Assembly: GCA_950106755.1 (NCBI GenBank)
Contig: OX467089.1
Location: 29,741,345 to 29,805,344, forward strand
Direction of reading: 5' to 3'
DNA: 64,000 nt
Source: Climacium dendroides
Lineage: Eukaryota; Streptophyta; Bryopsida; Hypnales; Climaciaceae
Below, piece after piece: positions 36,318-48,826 of this stretch (position 1 is its first letter; each line of letters opens with the position of its first letter). The notes beneath the pieces are model-generated. The model ran no database searches, was not told the origin of the DNA, and worked only from the letters and a program-made list of their open reading frames with translations. The position numbers and the translations under genes were made by a program.

Positions 36318-39300
36318 TGTCGTAGCACAGGAAAGCAAAAATCCTTCTCTAAGGCTCAATATTTCTTAAAAGAGGCTTTAAAGTGACTCGAGTATCGTTT
36401 CCACGAAGATCGAATTCCTAGGTTCACAATTACCGGAAAATGGTAGAGTGCTGGTCACGAAAACACACAAACACAAAACCCCAAGCAAAACAATAGACCG
36501 GAACTTCCACTTGGCCTTCTTATTTCCTTGGACAAACACAACCAGATCCCTCCGGTCCAGCAATTACTAATACACGTTAGACCGGATCTTCTTGATCTAA
36601 CAACACTGATCGGATCTAATCCGGTTTAACACCCACTTGTTTATCATACAAACTCTCTAACTGGTTAATTTACTACCCTACAGCTTTATACTACCTTGTA
36701 ATTCTCCCAACACTTCTATTCACATACCTTTAGTAGTCACCTGTATTTATGTTTTACAGACCGTAACCAGGATCCGCGTTTCCATAGATCTAACCTTAAC
36801 CTCTAGTATTCACATCCGGTCCAGATCTCTACTCATAACCATGTCGAGTTTAACCTCTGAACAAAGAGGAATCTGCTAATTGGGATTCAGGAAGGAAGCT
36901 TAACTTCTACCCTCCGATTTTAAAGTGTCAGAAGTTTCACTATGTGATCAAACTTTCAAAAATAAACTTTCAAATCCTACAAATGAGAAAACAAACCGTC
37001 CTCACAACTGGAAAGGAAACGCAGTCGTGTCCAGCAGGTCACGCAAGCCGGTCTAAATCCTCCTAACCAATGCTACAACGATAGCCTACTGAGTTAGTCC
37101 TAAATCCGGTCTGAACTAGCGGAGAAGAGAGGGGAAACGAGCGCTGCGGAGGCATGCTAACCCTTACTCTTTCCGGAGAGTACCCCTCCTAAGTACTCCT
37201 TTCGAGTCCATTCCTAGTCCACACTAGAGATCCCTTCTACCTCCATCCACACGCACTAATTCAATACTGGACCGGATAAACTCAACATCCGGATACACCT
37301 TGTATCCACTTACACTCACTTTCCAGCCTGGACTTCCAAAACACGGACAAGTGTCAAGTATACACAACTATGATTTGTTTCAATCACGCCAAGAGCGAAC
37401 CCTCAGGTACTCATGAATATAAGAAAATAAGATAAAGATGCACACCGGGATCAAACCAGCCCCGGATTTAAATACTAAACTACTCCCTCAAAATCCTAAT
37501 CTAAAAGTAACTCTCCAGCCAATCAAGGCCAAACATGTTTCATTCCCTTACTATTTTCTAGCCCTATTGACTTTCACTCAAACTCCCACTACTTCCGCTA
37601 AAAGTGGATCTCAGATCCTATAATTACGGACCCGGTCACTTTCCAACTGCTAGTGGCCGTGTCACTCAAAAAGTAAACTTCCTAATTATGTACAACTATC
37701 CCAAAACTTTAGATTTTCACCACCCTATCCTCAGAGATTTACCCTACGTAACTTTTTAAGTTTTTAACTTCTTCGCGGCCGGCTTCTTTCTGGTTCCGAT
37801 CTTCTGTCTCTGGCGTACCTTACCCCGAGCGGCAAGCTTCTTCTTCTTAGATGCTGCAGCCTTAGTTGCTCAAGTCTCTACCAATGCTTGATTCGGGTCA
37901 AAATACGGCTCCGAGTCTTCCTCAGTCCTGGATTCTTCATCCTCGTCCTCTTCTTCTTCTTCTTCCTCCTCGTCATCGTCCTCTAGAATCGGACTCTTCT
38001 TCTGTGTTGACATAATTGGAGGCTTCTTCTTCTACATGGTTAGTGTGGGCAGAACATTGGCCTTAGCACTTTGAGGAGTGGTTTCCTCAATCGTTCTACC
38101 CTTTCCGGATCCTTGTCCCTGTGATCCGGTCTTCCTTTCCTCCATTGACCCAATTTCACTTCCCAAAGCTAAGTTGAGTGGGGTAGAAGGAAATACCTTT
38201 TCTGTCTTTGTAGGAGGAGTTGAAGAAACAAGAGATAATTCGCTTAGGTCGATAAACTTGTTGCTTAGCCCTAGTTTGGGCACGTTCTTCTTCTCGGACG
38301 GTTCCGGTCCAGATCTTGTCTTTTCTTCAGCTGCGGCCTTCACCTCCTCTGATGTTTCCTTCGCCTTGCTTGCTGTCTCCACTTCTCTGGTCTTCTCTTC
38401 CTCAGCAGCCTCTACTACTCGTGCTGTATTGAGAGCAATGTCAGTTACTTCCCCCAGTAGGGAAGTCATTTCTCCCTTAGGCTCCGACCGGATGGAAGAG
38501 CTTGGCACGTCCTCCACCTTGTCCTTCGCCTGAACTTCTTCTGCGGTGACCGGAAGGGGTGCTGGTGCGAGTTCCGTTTCCGTTTCCGGTCCCTGCTCCC
38601 GCTCTCTTCGTTCTTCTACCTCCATCACCTCGCGTAGTGGCTCCACTATTGCCTCCATCTTGCGGTGGTAGGACACTAACACCATCATCAGGTTGGCTAG
38701 AATTTGCTTTCCGGTCTCCATCACCTTTTCGTCAAACAACATTGCTTTATTGATAACTTCGCTCGGATTGCCGATGAACTCCCGGATCGCTTGAAGGTTC
38801 TTTGCGGCTGTTTTGGAAAATTTCTTCTGCTGATTCAGTTCTTCTCTCTTCACCTCCAACTCCTTCGTTAGCTGGTCCACCTTACGCGTGGATTCGCTCA
38901 GCTCTTTCTTCACTACTTCTTTCATCTTCCGGTCTAGTTGGGAAACCAGCTGCTGCGGCTGACTGATCTTCAACAATTGGCATAGTTCTTGAATGGTCTC
39001 CTGGTTTTTCCTATACTGGACCCGGAACTCACTAAGTTCCTTCACAATCCGACCCAAGGGATCCTAGTTCCAGACCGGATCGACTCCCTTACTACCCTCT
39101 CCTATTTCTGAGTCTTTATCCTTTCGGTCCTACCTCCTCCACTGAGACTTAGCTTCCTCGATCGGTATAGTGTCTGCCTCTGAATCTTCCTCTTCCTGCT
39201 CGGCTTCCTCATCCAAGTCTTCTATTTCGAATTCTGACATGGCTTTGGCCGTATTGTATGAATCTAACTCTCTATTTGTAAGCCAGCCATGTACTTGATA

Positions 39301-40873
39301 CAAGTGGTAGAGAAAAGGGGTTATAGGGGAAAGTTTAGACTTCCATATACCTCCTACCAATCTCTTTATCTGATCTCTCATTACTACGCCCCAATCTACT
39401 TTCCGGTCACCCGACAGTGCACCGAAAATAGTGTTCACCAGGGTGACCGTAATCCTGTTTGGCCGCTCTAGACTAAGGATGGCTGCTAGATACTTCATTA
39501 AACGTTTCTCCCTACCATTTATGCATTCTGCCACAGGGAAACCATCCTTCTTCGTTGGGGGATTCTGGAACTTACCCACATAGAAGCAATTCGTCCGGAA
39601 AGCCGGTCCCTTGTCCGTCTTCTTGAAATCGTACGTCTCCCTCCACAGTGTTGGAGTCCAGTCTTCGGGCCAGCTCCTCGACGTCCCCTTCCACTTCCTT
39701 AATGGCGCGCCGATTACCTCCCTCACAATCTCCTCATCTTTCAAATTCCAAGGTCGGGCTAGAAACCCCTCACACCCCATCTGCCGAAGGTCTTCTTCTA
39801 GCTCCGCTTTCTCTCGTAGATCCGCTGGTACCACCGGCTTCACCATGCGTAAGGATACAGCTACCTCTGCTCTCACCATCGTGGACTGTTTCCTCTAACC
39901 CTCTCAGTGACCGAAATCACTCTTTGGAGTCTTACAATCACTAGCGCTCTAGTCTTCCTATTCCGCTCAAGGATCCTCCTCAAGAGTTGCCTCACCAGTA
40001 CACTTCTAATTCTACACTCATATGTGAACTTCTAAGCGAACTCTCTTCTTGAGACCCATCTGTCCTTAATCCGGTCTGTAAACTGAGCCCGTAACTCTTT
40101 TCTTTGGCTGACATATAAGTACACCGCGAATGCTCCTCATCAATCTCTTTTCAAGGTAGTTTCCCCGCAAAAGGAGGTCTCAGCCACCTGCCCCTCCTAT
40201 TTCTAGGGCTTCACTCACCAGGGCCGTTACAGGTGACCGTTTTCCTCAAAATAGACCCGCTCTCAAGTGTGGTCTAGAACTAGGTAGGCACCCGTTACAC
40301 CCGGATTGCTTGTCATCCGTTTCCGGTCTCTGGTCCTTTATTTTCTTCCGGTTTCCGGTTTCTAATAAAAATCACTCTGACCTACTCTTGACCTATCTAT
40401 GCCGTTTCCGGACTTTCGGTTTCCGGTTTCCGGTTACTTCTGTTAACACTATTATCTATTCTAAAGTAACCCTATTCCGGTATCCGATTTCTAACTACTT
40501 ACGGTCTACTTTTCTAACGAAAAACGAAAAAAAATATGGAGTAAGAAGCTCTATTCCCCTTATTTCCCTTCTAAACCTAAAGACTAGATTCCCATGCTTC
40601 CCCACTCGCTTGGATCTGATTTTGTCCGCGCTTTAACTACGGCATCCGTCTTTCTTTTAGATCGCTACCTCACTTCTCTCCTAGCCGCACGTCCCGTTTC
40701 CTCACACTCACTCTTTGGTCTCAACCGAGTCGCTCAATGCGCCAATCTCACACAGCTCTCGCGGTACTCTCTCAATCTCAACCAACGCTCATTCAACCTG
40801 TTCCTCTCTAATCTCTACGCCCATGTACAGGAAACAAACACACTCACATACAACTTTGCACAACTCTCAAAAA
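36318..40873 (-). mobile_element. LTR-type unit, family 2, copy 2
   Basis: The left end TGTCGTAGCACAGG aligns with the left ends at 26640 (TGTCATAGCACAAG) and 60902, and the next 70 bp align as well. It is inserted inside the gag-like gene of the family-1 unit. The right end is uncertain. A CTTGC word matching the left flank (36313-36317) occurs at 40874-40878 and 40883-40887, at roughly the expected place, but the terminal CA is not clear. It contains one gag-like gene and no pol. Confidence 0.6.
37756..39879 (-). pseudogene. Gag-like protein of LTR family 2, copy 2
   Basis: A single frame from about 39879 (MVRAEVAVSLRMVKPVV) to a TAA at 37756-37758. The N-terminal globular part includes LEEDLRQMGCEGFLARPW, WTPTLWRETYDF, NTIFGALSGDRKVDWG and TPFLYHLYQV. 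The acidic region, long coiled-coil-like segments (about 38600-39000) and a Lys-rich tail (KKKKLAARGK, RKKPAAKKLK) follow. Four in-frame stops: TAG near 39127, TAG near 39065, TAG at 38032-38034 and TGA near 37869. Three of the four are TAG. Confidence 0.68.
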
Positions 40874-41268
40874 CTTGCACAACTTGCACAAACACACTCA
40901 ATTTGCAGACACAAACACAAAGCATTGAGAGCGTGCCAAGTACACTGGTGCTCCCAAGTGCAAATGACAGTCAAACCCTAAAACAGCTTCTTTTGTATCC
41001 TGAAAACCTAATCATTACTTTTTCCGATTTTCCGGACGTAAATCCTAGATCCGTTCCTCCGGTTATGGGACTAGACCAGATTCGTTTCCGATATCTGTTC
41101 CACTCGATAATCCGGTTCATTCAGGGCTTATAGTTCTAGTCTTCCTAACTCTTGGCTTTTCCTTTCCTTTCGATGCCAATCCGGGTCTACTTAATCCGGA
41201 TTCCGTGTTTCAATACACGATAGAGAGAAAAATCAAAAAGTTAGGTTTCGACATATTTGCTCCCAACA

Positions 41269-41936
41269 GATTGGATCTTTCTTTTTATTTGTTGCGAGGA
41301 ATCTGGTTGCTTGGAATATGTTTGTAGTTTGTTTCTTGGAATTTGGTTTGCAATGTAAGTTTTTAAAAATTGGGTTGTTTTTTGCATTGTAGATTGACGA
41401 TTGTAGCACTGAAGTTACAGGATTGGGGAGTCCATAATAAGCAGCTACAGTGAAAGTAGGAGCTAAGTTGAGGCTGAAGTTGCATAGCGATTGCTTGCAG
41501 AAACTCAGGTATGTATTAATTTCAATTCTCTTGCACCATCTGTGCTTTGAATAGTGATTTCTGTGATTGTTGTAAAGCTAGCTGCAATGTCCAATGAATG
41601 TATTAGTGGGGTTTAAGTTGCAGGATGTATCGTGTGCATACGTGCGTTTTTAGTTCTCTTGAGGTTTGTTGATTTCTGTTAGAAATTCATGGTTTGGGAG
41701 TTGCTAGATGGAAGCATGCTTGTTTGAGATGTTGTAGGTTTGCACAATTACTTTTTGGTTTTAGGTTTAGGTTGTCTGCTGATTTGAGATGTTGTTGTTT
41801 TTTATTTTTTGGCGTTTTTCAACTCTTGAATCTGTTGAAAATGTGGATAATCTTGCAGGATTTGGAGATTAATCCATCTACATTGCATTTCAAGGTCCTC
41901 ATTTTTCAATTCCCCAGGTGAGTTTTAATGCACAGG
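41269..41936. other. Noncoding, left of element B
   Basis: No supported gene. Pieces with good splice-like signals (TTGCATTGTAG at about 41390, CTCAGGTATGT at about 41510) hint at noncoding or 5' UTR exons, but no protein is evident. Confidence 0.4.
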
Positions 41937-42150
41937 ACTTTGTTTAGGGTTTAGGGTTCAGAAATTGGCATTCATTGCTTAGGGTCCAGATTTGTTTAGG
42001 ATCCAGTGCTTAGGGTTCAGGGTTTGTTTAGGGTCCAGTGCTAAGGGTCTAGGGTTTGTTAAAGGTCCAATGCTGAGGATCCAGGGTTTGTTTAGAGTCC
42101 AGGGTTTCTTTAGGGTCCATTGCTTAGGGTCTAGGGTTTGCTTAAGGTCT
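41937..42150. repeat. Degenerate TTTAGGG-like repeats
   Basis: GTTTAGGGTTTAGGGTTCAG and many variants of TTTAGGGTCCAG / CTTAGGGTCTAGGG. Two perfect plant-type telomere units stand next to each other near 41940 and the rest are degenerate. This is an interstitial telomere-like tract just outside the first AGGTCGA palindromes. Confidence 0.8.
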
Positions 42151-42300
42151 AGGAATTAGAATTCAGAATCTCACGATAAGAAATGACCGGCCACAACCAC
42201 ACAAATTCCCCAGAATCAACTCGGTACTACCCGAGAATCATTTTGTCACCCTAAATTTTTAAACGTACCGGGAATGTATGTCACATGAACCAAACTACTA

Positions 42301-42989
42301 TTCAGGTCGCATCGACCTGAATTGCATAGCCCCTTCAAACATATCCTCTCTCAAATCTATACTTTTGTCCGTGCAAGGTCATGGATAATTTTGAGATGAG
42401 ATTAACATGCATTTCAGGTCGGTCTGACCTGAAATGTACACCTACTAGGATTGTCTTTACAAAGAAAGCAACTAAATAGCAGGCAATTGCACTAACATCC
42501 CAGAAGAGAAATTATATCATTGTCAAAATCAAATGCAGATCAGGTCAGTCCGACCTAAACAGCAAAGAAGACCCTATGCAATCTGACGCGTCAAATACGT
42601 TGTGGTACCAACAAATAAATTAATATCAGGATATTAGACACCTAGTATAATTAACAAATTGACCATTAAATACATTTCTAATAATCATCCAGCTAACAAC
42701 AATAGACCTGACAAAATTTACGCATTCAATTCAAGTCGGACCGACCTGAATTGCAAGTTCAAGAATGAAAACACTATGTACTACGACATGTATGACAATC
42801 CAATAACAATAATCAATAACAATGAGGCCATCACAATATCAGAAATATTTGCATATTCCGACTAGAACTTCAGGTCGACTCAACTTAAAGCGTATGAAGC
42901 AAACCGAACCGAATCCAAGTAGATCAAACACATAGAAGATGAAATGTAAAATCTCCATGTACTGGCATTTAGGTCGAATCGATCTGAAT
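42301..42989. promoter_or_regulatory. AGGTCGA palindrome array, element B, cluster 1
   Basis: Six interrupted palindromes with arms (T)CAGGTCGA/TCGACCTGA: 42301-42321, 42412-42434, 42541-42559, 42728-42752, 42868-42890 and 42968-42989. They lie directly upstream of the ParB/methyltransferase-like gene starting at 43045. Spacing is irregular, about 90-180 bp. They differ from the element A array by C to G in one arm and G to C in the other. Confidence 0.88.
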
Positions 42990-44495
42990 CAATAGAGCAA
43001 CAACTTTTGTTGTAACAACATACCGTTTGAAAAATGAATGCAGAATGGATGACCAAATTGAGAAGCTAGAGGCCTTCTACATATGCTGTGCGCACAAATC
43101 CTCTAGAGAGGAAGGGGACGACTTTGACAATGACGGAGACTACTAGGAATTCAAAAATCCCGAAAAGGTTGAGAGTTGGAGTCTCCAAATGATTCCATTC
43201 AAGAACCTCATTTGTTTTGCTGCAAAGTTTAAAGACACGGACCATTTCTTCAACATATCATTTGATGAGAAAATAAAGGACATCACCCATGATAGTGGTC
43301 CATTCTTGAAAATTTGTTGTGTTATAGCTGTGACAGGCTAGCTTGAAAGCAAGCAGTACCACTTCACTATTCGCTTGGATTCCTCAAGATGTGCCTTCAA
43401 CATATCGCACTTCCTCTCAACGCTGGAACCGACTGAGTACAGAACGCAGATACCCGACCTTGAGAAGAAAGTTGACCACAAATACTTCAAAACAAAAGAT
43501 GGGAAGTTGGCAATGGGGAAGGCCCTATACTCTTGCGTGAAGACACTCCTGAATGACTTCACAATTCTGAAGACGAAACTTGAGCTCAAGAAGAAAGACA
43601 TGACTGTCAGAACTGTCTCCTAGGAGTTTCCAAGTAACGTGGAGGGACAGAGCTCAATGGATACACTTGGAACCCAACAGAGTCGGGGGACAAGAAAGTC
43701 CAAGCAGTCTGCAACTCCTCCACTAGCTCCCAGGCAAAGTAAGATGGCATCAACCTTACCAGCAGTAGCAGTAGAGCAAGACCCTAGTGTAATTTTACCA
43801 GGGGAGTAGAGTTTTGTGTCTGCGGTAATTGAGGTTCTTCTCCCTTATGACGCCAAGAAGTCCCATGATTATATTGCGTCTACGGAAGCGTACAAGGCCT
43901 ACTGGAAGCATTGCACTGACGCCTACATCTTTGGCTTGGAGGATAAGAAGACGATTTCCATTGAGCAGCTCATCAAGGCCCCAGAGGACTTAAACATCCG
44001 TAGCCATGAGATGAAGCTCGCGGAGGACATGATGACATACCTCTGGGAAATGTCAGATAAGTCCACAAAACAAATGTTGTGTGTCATGCTAGTGGATTGC
44101 TCCGAGAAGCCAAAGCTAAAGCCTGGAGGACTGGCCAGCACTTGAAAGAAAAAACTTCTACATCATCAATGGGCAGTACAGTGTGATTGCCAGCAAAATG
44201 ATGGTGGACCAAAACCTTAACGAAGAGATTGTCAAGAACTTTCATCAATGGGATTGCTACGTGGTCTAGTCCACCGATGCCCAGAAACTACGCGACATAT
44301 CGGCATACTACAATAGGGTCAACCACTTCGTGGCGTAGAAGCCCTCGTGGTCAACAAACATTCTGGGAGCCAGAAAAGTGTGGGAACCGATGGGGAGGCC
44401 ACGCAATCCGAAGGAAGCCGCCCCAATAGCGACAATGTCCAACGTTAGGCGAAACGTTGAAAGTGCAGCAAATAAGAAGAAATTCATGGTAAGAG

Positions 44496-44675
44496 ATTCA
44501 AGTCGAGTTGACTTGATCTGTGAATGTCGTCTACCACCTAGTGTTCCCGCAACAATAGGTGATGTGTTGATCTTCTTCAGGTGATACTGAATGAAGTGTT
44601 CGAAGTAAGCAGAATGACAAAGGTGCATTTGACGTTAAAAATGAAATGTGTAGTTTAGGTGGGTCTGAGCTGAAT
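44496..44675. promoter_or_regulatory. AGGTCGA-type palindromes in intron 1
   Basis: 44496-44517 (CAAGTCGAGTTGACTTGA type) and 44654-44675 (TTAGGTGGGTCTGAGCTGAA, diverged). Both are inside the intron 44489-44718 of the element B ParB/methyltransferase-like gene. Confidence 0.7.
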
Positions 44676-46118
44676 AGAGAGCTCCAAATTGATCGTGAAA
44701 TACAAAATTATGGTGCAGGAATTTTCATCGGCAATGTATAAGCAATTCGCTTTGCTAGATGTATTTAAGGCCCAAAAGACTACGAAAGGCAAGGACGCCA
44801 AAGAGAAGCTCGAGATCCGAAACAAGCTCAAGATTATCACAGCTCTAGACGACGTGTACAACCTGTGGAGCGAAGTCATCTCCAGTGCTGCGCATGGGGA
44901 GTTGATAGACCCCAATACAAGACTGTAGTACAACAAGAAGGTGACTTGGAAGCCCGAGCAAGGGAATCTGACGCATGAGTTTTTCAAAGTTCTCGGAAAC
45001 CTTTCCTTCAGCGACTTGTTGAAGCTGGCCGAACATATTCTGCATCAGAATCCAGGGAGCAAGATCAAGGAGTACCCGAAGGTCACAATCAAGCTTCTCT
45101 CTACTGTACAGAAGAGCTTCTACATTGCTAGGGAGTGGGTGGAGAGAAGGAAGCGCAAATACAAGGTGAAGATGGAGCTCCACACCCTAAACGCAAGCCT
45201 CGGGCTCATGACCTCCTTGAACGAGCTGAACCACGAGAAGTGGAGGGAGTTCAAAAGAAGTCGGAACTTCACGAGTGCCACCATGAACGTGCTGCTAGAG
45301 CAACTAGGGAACGAATACTGGATGGAGGCGAAGCAATCAAGAGCAAAGGGGAAGAGCGTTGAGGAGATGTCAATGTACGCGGTTGAGTTCTTCCGGGTCT
45401 TCTTGTAGCAGAGAAACAACTTTGTGCCCCCAAAATCCACTGCATACTATTGTCTATATGACGTTATGTATAAGACGCACTAGGATTGGTCTAGAGGCAT
45501 GCTCACTGCAGAGAACGTCAAGGACATGAAGCTCAGAGTGTGGGACCTGCGTTATACCCCGAATGTGGTGTCAAAGTTTAAGTGTACGCCAGCCGATCCA
45601 TACTTCGCTGTAGTTGTCAAGTCCTTCCAAGAAAAGGGTCAACCCCTTTTCGAGGACATTTCAGTGTAGGTGCTCATTTGTTCCGACCTCACTGAGCAAA
45701 CGCAGGCACTCCACTTTATAGACAACAATCCCGCGTTGAAGGAGTATTCCATGAGTTTTTCTAATTACATTCCCTCACCCAATGAGCGTATCGGTGACTT
45801 GTCTGTACGAAGCGAGAAGGCGATGGAACCAATTTATCTGACCATCCTGCAGAGCCTAAGCAACGCTAGGATGGTGAAGATGAGGTCATCCTATGATGCT
45901 CCCAACACTGAAACATTCACGAGGCCCGGGGCTTACAACAAGTTAGAATTCAGGATTAACAATACTGAGCTACAGGTGGAGTTTTTTCTCAATCTCGTGA
46001 AGAAATTCTGAGCTCCTGGAGCAAGCGTAATGTCATTCTTTGCTGGGTCGAAGTTCACATGTGCTGCGATGGTAAGCCTAGACGCAATTAATTCGACAAT
46101 GTCATGTTTTGGCTATGG

Positions 46119-46305
46119 TTAAGGTCAATTCGACTTGAATAAAATGAACATGTATTTCATTCTTGTAATTATAAGGTGATATAAGTCAGGTCAGGTCGAC
46201 CTAACTCGTAGCATTGACTGGAGTGATTTGTTCCTTAGGTCGGCTCGAACTAATTGGTAGCATTGAGTGCCCAAGCCTCAACTTCAGATCAGGTCAACCT
46301 GACCC
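46119..46305. promoter_or_regulatory. AGGTCGA-type palindromes in intron 2
   Basis: Four copies, 46119-46139, 46187-46204, 46235-46253 and 46288-46305, within the intron 46072-46399. They are somewhat diverged, but both arms are recognisable in each. Confidence 0.78.
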
Positions 46306-46401
46306 AAAGTACTGCTGACATTACTTGATATACCATTGTATCTTCGTTAGGGAATTTTCATACCATCGCAGTCTGATGACAATGTGTGTAACTTTGCAGA
46401 T

Positions 46402-46441
46402 GAGTGGGGTTAATGTGTTTGGAGTGGGGTTAATGTGTTTG
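46402..46441. repeat. 20-bp tandem duplication disrupting exon 3
   Basis: GAGTGGGGTTAATGTGTTTG occurs twice without change. A 20-bp gain shifts the frame. Ignoring one copy gives a continuous MSGVNVFAVGDSEE reading into the rest of the exon. Confidence 0.9.
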
Positions 46442-47394
46442 CTGTGGGGGACTCGGAGGAGTCTGACTAGTGGACTGAAATTACAACCACTGCAAAGAAA
46501 CTAGATAAGAACGATTTTCTTCCAAAGGGATACTTTGTTGATGAGGGCAAATTCTCGCACCGACCATCGGGGTCAAACACGCTATCGTCATCAAAGCGCA
46601 AGGGGAAGGCAATTGGAGAGGCAAGCACGCCGTCCGGTTGGAGGTCATCTGCAATTATAGTATGTGAGTCCTTCGACAACGATGGGGCAGCCGATGATGA
46701 CGACGACGATGACGTTCCCATGGATTGGAGCACCCCTCCAGTGATCATCTCTCAAAACATCTAGGGATCATCAACGTCGTCGGGTCAGCTGCCTGACTAA
46801 TTTACCATGCCGTCTCCAACATCTAGGGAGAAGAGAAAGAGGAAAAGATCGCAAGCCGACGAGGACTATGAGGCGGAAATTGCAGAGCTCAAGAGGAGGC
46901 AGGAACAGGACCAGATGATGTTTGAGAGGCAGGCCAGGGAGATGGCGGAGTTGCGACAGTTTATGGTGGCTATGTCATAAAAGAATGACTCCAAACTCGA
47001 GGCCATTATGAACAGTCTTGGTGGGGCCATGCCTCTAGCATCCGTGCAGCCGTCTGAGGTTGACCAGGAGCTTTTGCTGCAAGGAGCGCCAACAAGACCA
47101 ACGATGAGTGGATCCTCAAGCTTACCCACCACTCCACGATTGACTAGGGTGCCTTCTATTTCTCTCACTCCTCCTGCAAGTTCCACAAATCCTCTAGCTT
47201 TTCCTCCTACTAAGGAGTGTCCCTTGACCTCCGCACCTCCATCCGATGATGAAGACACAACACGAGTTCCACTTGATGGTGGCAAGTCCTCAGAGACCTT
47301 GGAGTCTAGCCCGAAGATACTTGCGGATCCTGTCGACGCCATTGATGATGATCAGAGTGATGCATTGGATGGCCAGGATGCACCATCAAGTTGA

Positions 47395-47738
47395 CTACAC
47401 AATCACTCAATGTCATTTGTATAAAATTAGCTCAACTCAAGCTGATTTGTGTCATAGGTTGTACTAAGATAGAAGCCCTTAGTGTGGGAGACAAAACTTT
47501 CTGATAGAAAACAATTTTTTTGGCTAATCCATATCTTCATGTAAGATGATGACTTTTTTGTACTCAATTTTATTAATCAATTATACGGATTTTCAGTAAA
47601 AATTTTAAGTCTTGTTTGTCTTGCCCTTCTTAAATTGCAAAACCTCCTCTAATGGCTATCTCAACTGAATCGAATGAACTTCCATAATCTATTGTTCTTG
47701 TACAGCATGTACAAAGTCCACCGTTTGGTTGTGGCGGT
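47395..47738. other. Intergenic, upstream of the phosphatase gene
   Basis: AT-rich spacer of 344 bp that should hold the terminator of the preceding gene and the promoter of the next. No palindrome of the AGGTCGA type was seen here. Confidence 0.5.
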
Positions 47739-48826
47739 ATGAAAGCTACAAGTAGAAGTGCACCTGAATCTGAGTCCATGCACTTAGATGATGACGTTTC
47801 TATTCCCGACGCTCAACTTCTGGAGATTGAAATCCCGGACCCCGTTGGACCGACATTGTCTTTGCAGCAAAAGGTAACCTCGTGCCCATGCGTCCTTGAT
47901 CTCTGCGCTAATAGGTACCTCTGTATTCATAGTCTGTGACATTTGGATTTTGCCTTTTTCCTTGAGTTTCGAAATGTGTCAGTGCAGCTTAGTAACTGGC
48001 TGCACATTTGTCCGTTTGATAGCAGGGATCAGTTCCTCCATCTGAACGTGGAGATACATTGAAGGATGTTGAGATTCCATTGATGTCCAGGGTGATCGTC
48101 GCCGAGAAGTCGCTGAATGTTGTCTTGGACTTGAATGGAGTCTTGTGTGTTTGTGAAGACGCCAAGTACAAGGGGTGGGCTGTGCACATTGGGAATGCAG
48201 ACCAACCGCACTCCGCCACGATTCCTATGATTGTGGGACCAAAGGCGGTCTTTGTCTACCCGAATTGCGCTCATTTTCTTCATGAACTAGGATTGATAGC
48301 ACACGTTTCTATTTGGAGCTCGATGAAGAAGTTTACTGTCCAAAAAATTGTCGAGTATCTTTTTATCGGTCTGAATAAGCCCCGCATTATACTTGGGCAA
48401 GAGTCTTGCACGACACTCAAGTGTGAGGAACAAGGCCGAATAGTCACATTAAGGGAGCCAGGCACCACCAAGGACCTGTTCGTGAAGGACACGAACACCT
48501 TGTTTAATAATTTCAATGGACAATTTCTTCGAGAGAATACTATCATAGTTGACGACAGTCCTATGAAGCACTTCATGAACAAGTCGGAGAACGTTGTTCT
48601 CCCCATCAGTTGGTCTCCCAAGGGTAACGGTCCCAGAGACTCATATTTGGACATGATCCTTTTGCCCTGGCTCAAGCAACTTCACGTAGCTCGAGATGAA
48701 GGGTTGAAATCATTTCGCAAGAGTAGTGCGGGGAAGATTGGGCGGAAGATGTTGTATGACGAGAGAAATCGTAGCATGTACAATAGTCTTATGGATGCAG
48801 TCAGAGTGTCTTCAGCGTATCGATAG
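47739..48826 (+). CDS. FCP1/NLI-type HAD phosphatase-like protein
   Basis: Two exons, 47739-47873 and 48026-48826, with a GT-AG intron and phase-0 junction, about 311 codons, with no frame damage. The second exon holds an FCP1-homology (HAD) domain: SLNVVLDLNGVLCVCED is motif I with DLNGV in place of DxDGT, HVSIWSSMKK is motif II, and IIVDDSPMKHFMN is the acidic motif IV. Such enzymes remove phosphate from proteins such as the RNA polymerase II tail. The second Asp of motif I is Asn, as in plant 'DLNG' FCP1-like proteins, so activity is uncertain. It lies between broken genes of element B and is followed by two element palindromes, so I take it as transposon cargo. All six Gln codons of exon 2 are CAA. 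The terminal TAG could itself be a mutated CAG. Confidence 0.78.

Larger units (their letters stand above)
34187..41268 (-). mobile_element. LTR-type unit, family 1, copy 1 (interrupted)
   Basis: The left end, TGTAGTGATTAGTCGGAC, matches exactly in position the reverse complement of the 3' ends at 52583 and 56775. The right end is placed at 41268 (...TCCCAACA), which on the minus strand reads TGTTGGGA like the other family-1 starts. The flanks (AATAT left, GATTG right) do not match, so the right end or a later rearrangement is uncertain. It carries a gag-like gene, a 20-bp minisatellite, and is interrupted from 36318 by a family-2 unit. Confidence 0.6.
43045..47394 (+). pseudogene. ParB-like + DNA-methyltransferase-like protein (element B)
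   Basis: Three exons inferred: 43045-44488, 44719-46071 and 46400-47394, each with GT-AG introns in phase 0. Exon 1 contains NFYIINGQYSVIASKM, a ParB-type G-Q/H-box like that of the MULE cargo gene, then PSWSTNILGARKVW. Exon 2 ends with LEFRINNTELQVEFF, then APGASVMSFFAGSKFTCAAM, which resembles methyltransferase motif I (FxGxG). Joined to exon 3 it continues MSGVNVFAVGDSEE, where the acidic motif is expected. The C-terminal part is acidic, then a Lys/Arg-Glu helix (about 46800-46980), then Ser/Pro/Thr-rich. Damage: 12 in-frame TAG, 2 TAA, 1 TGA, a frameshift near 44130 and a 20-bp tandem duplication at 46402-46441. Catalytic DPPY is not evident. Palindromes sit in its promoter and both introns. 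Confidence 0.55.

Noticed and set aside
36358..36362. AATAT as the right target duplication of the family-1 unit starting at 34187
   Set aside because: It matches the left flank by chance; alignment shows 36318 onwards belongs to a family-2 unit inserted there.
40594..41133. 179-codon plus-strand frame
   Set aside because: Low-complexity Ser/Leu/Thr-rich sequence inside an LTR-type unit, no motif, and inconsistent with the minus-strand orientation of the element.
43144..46764. Stop-codon reassignment (TAG read as an amino acid)
   Set aside because: TAA, TGA, a frameshift and a 20-bp duplication also break the gene, and sister copies show CAG or TGG at some of these sites, so decay explains it better.
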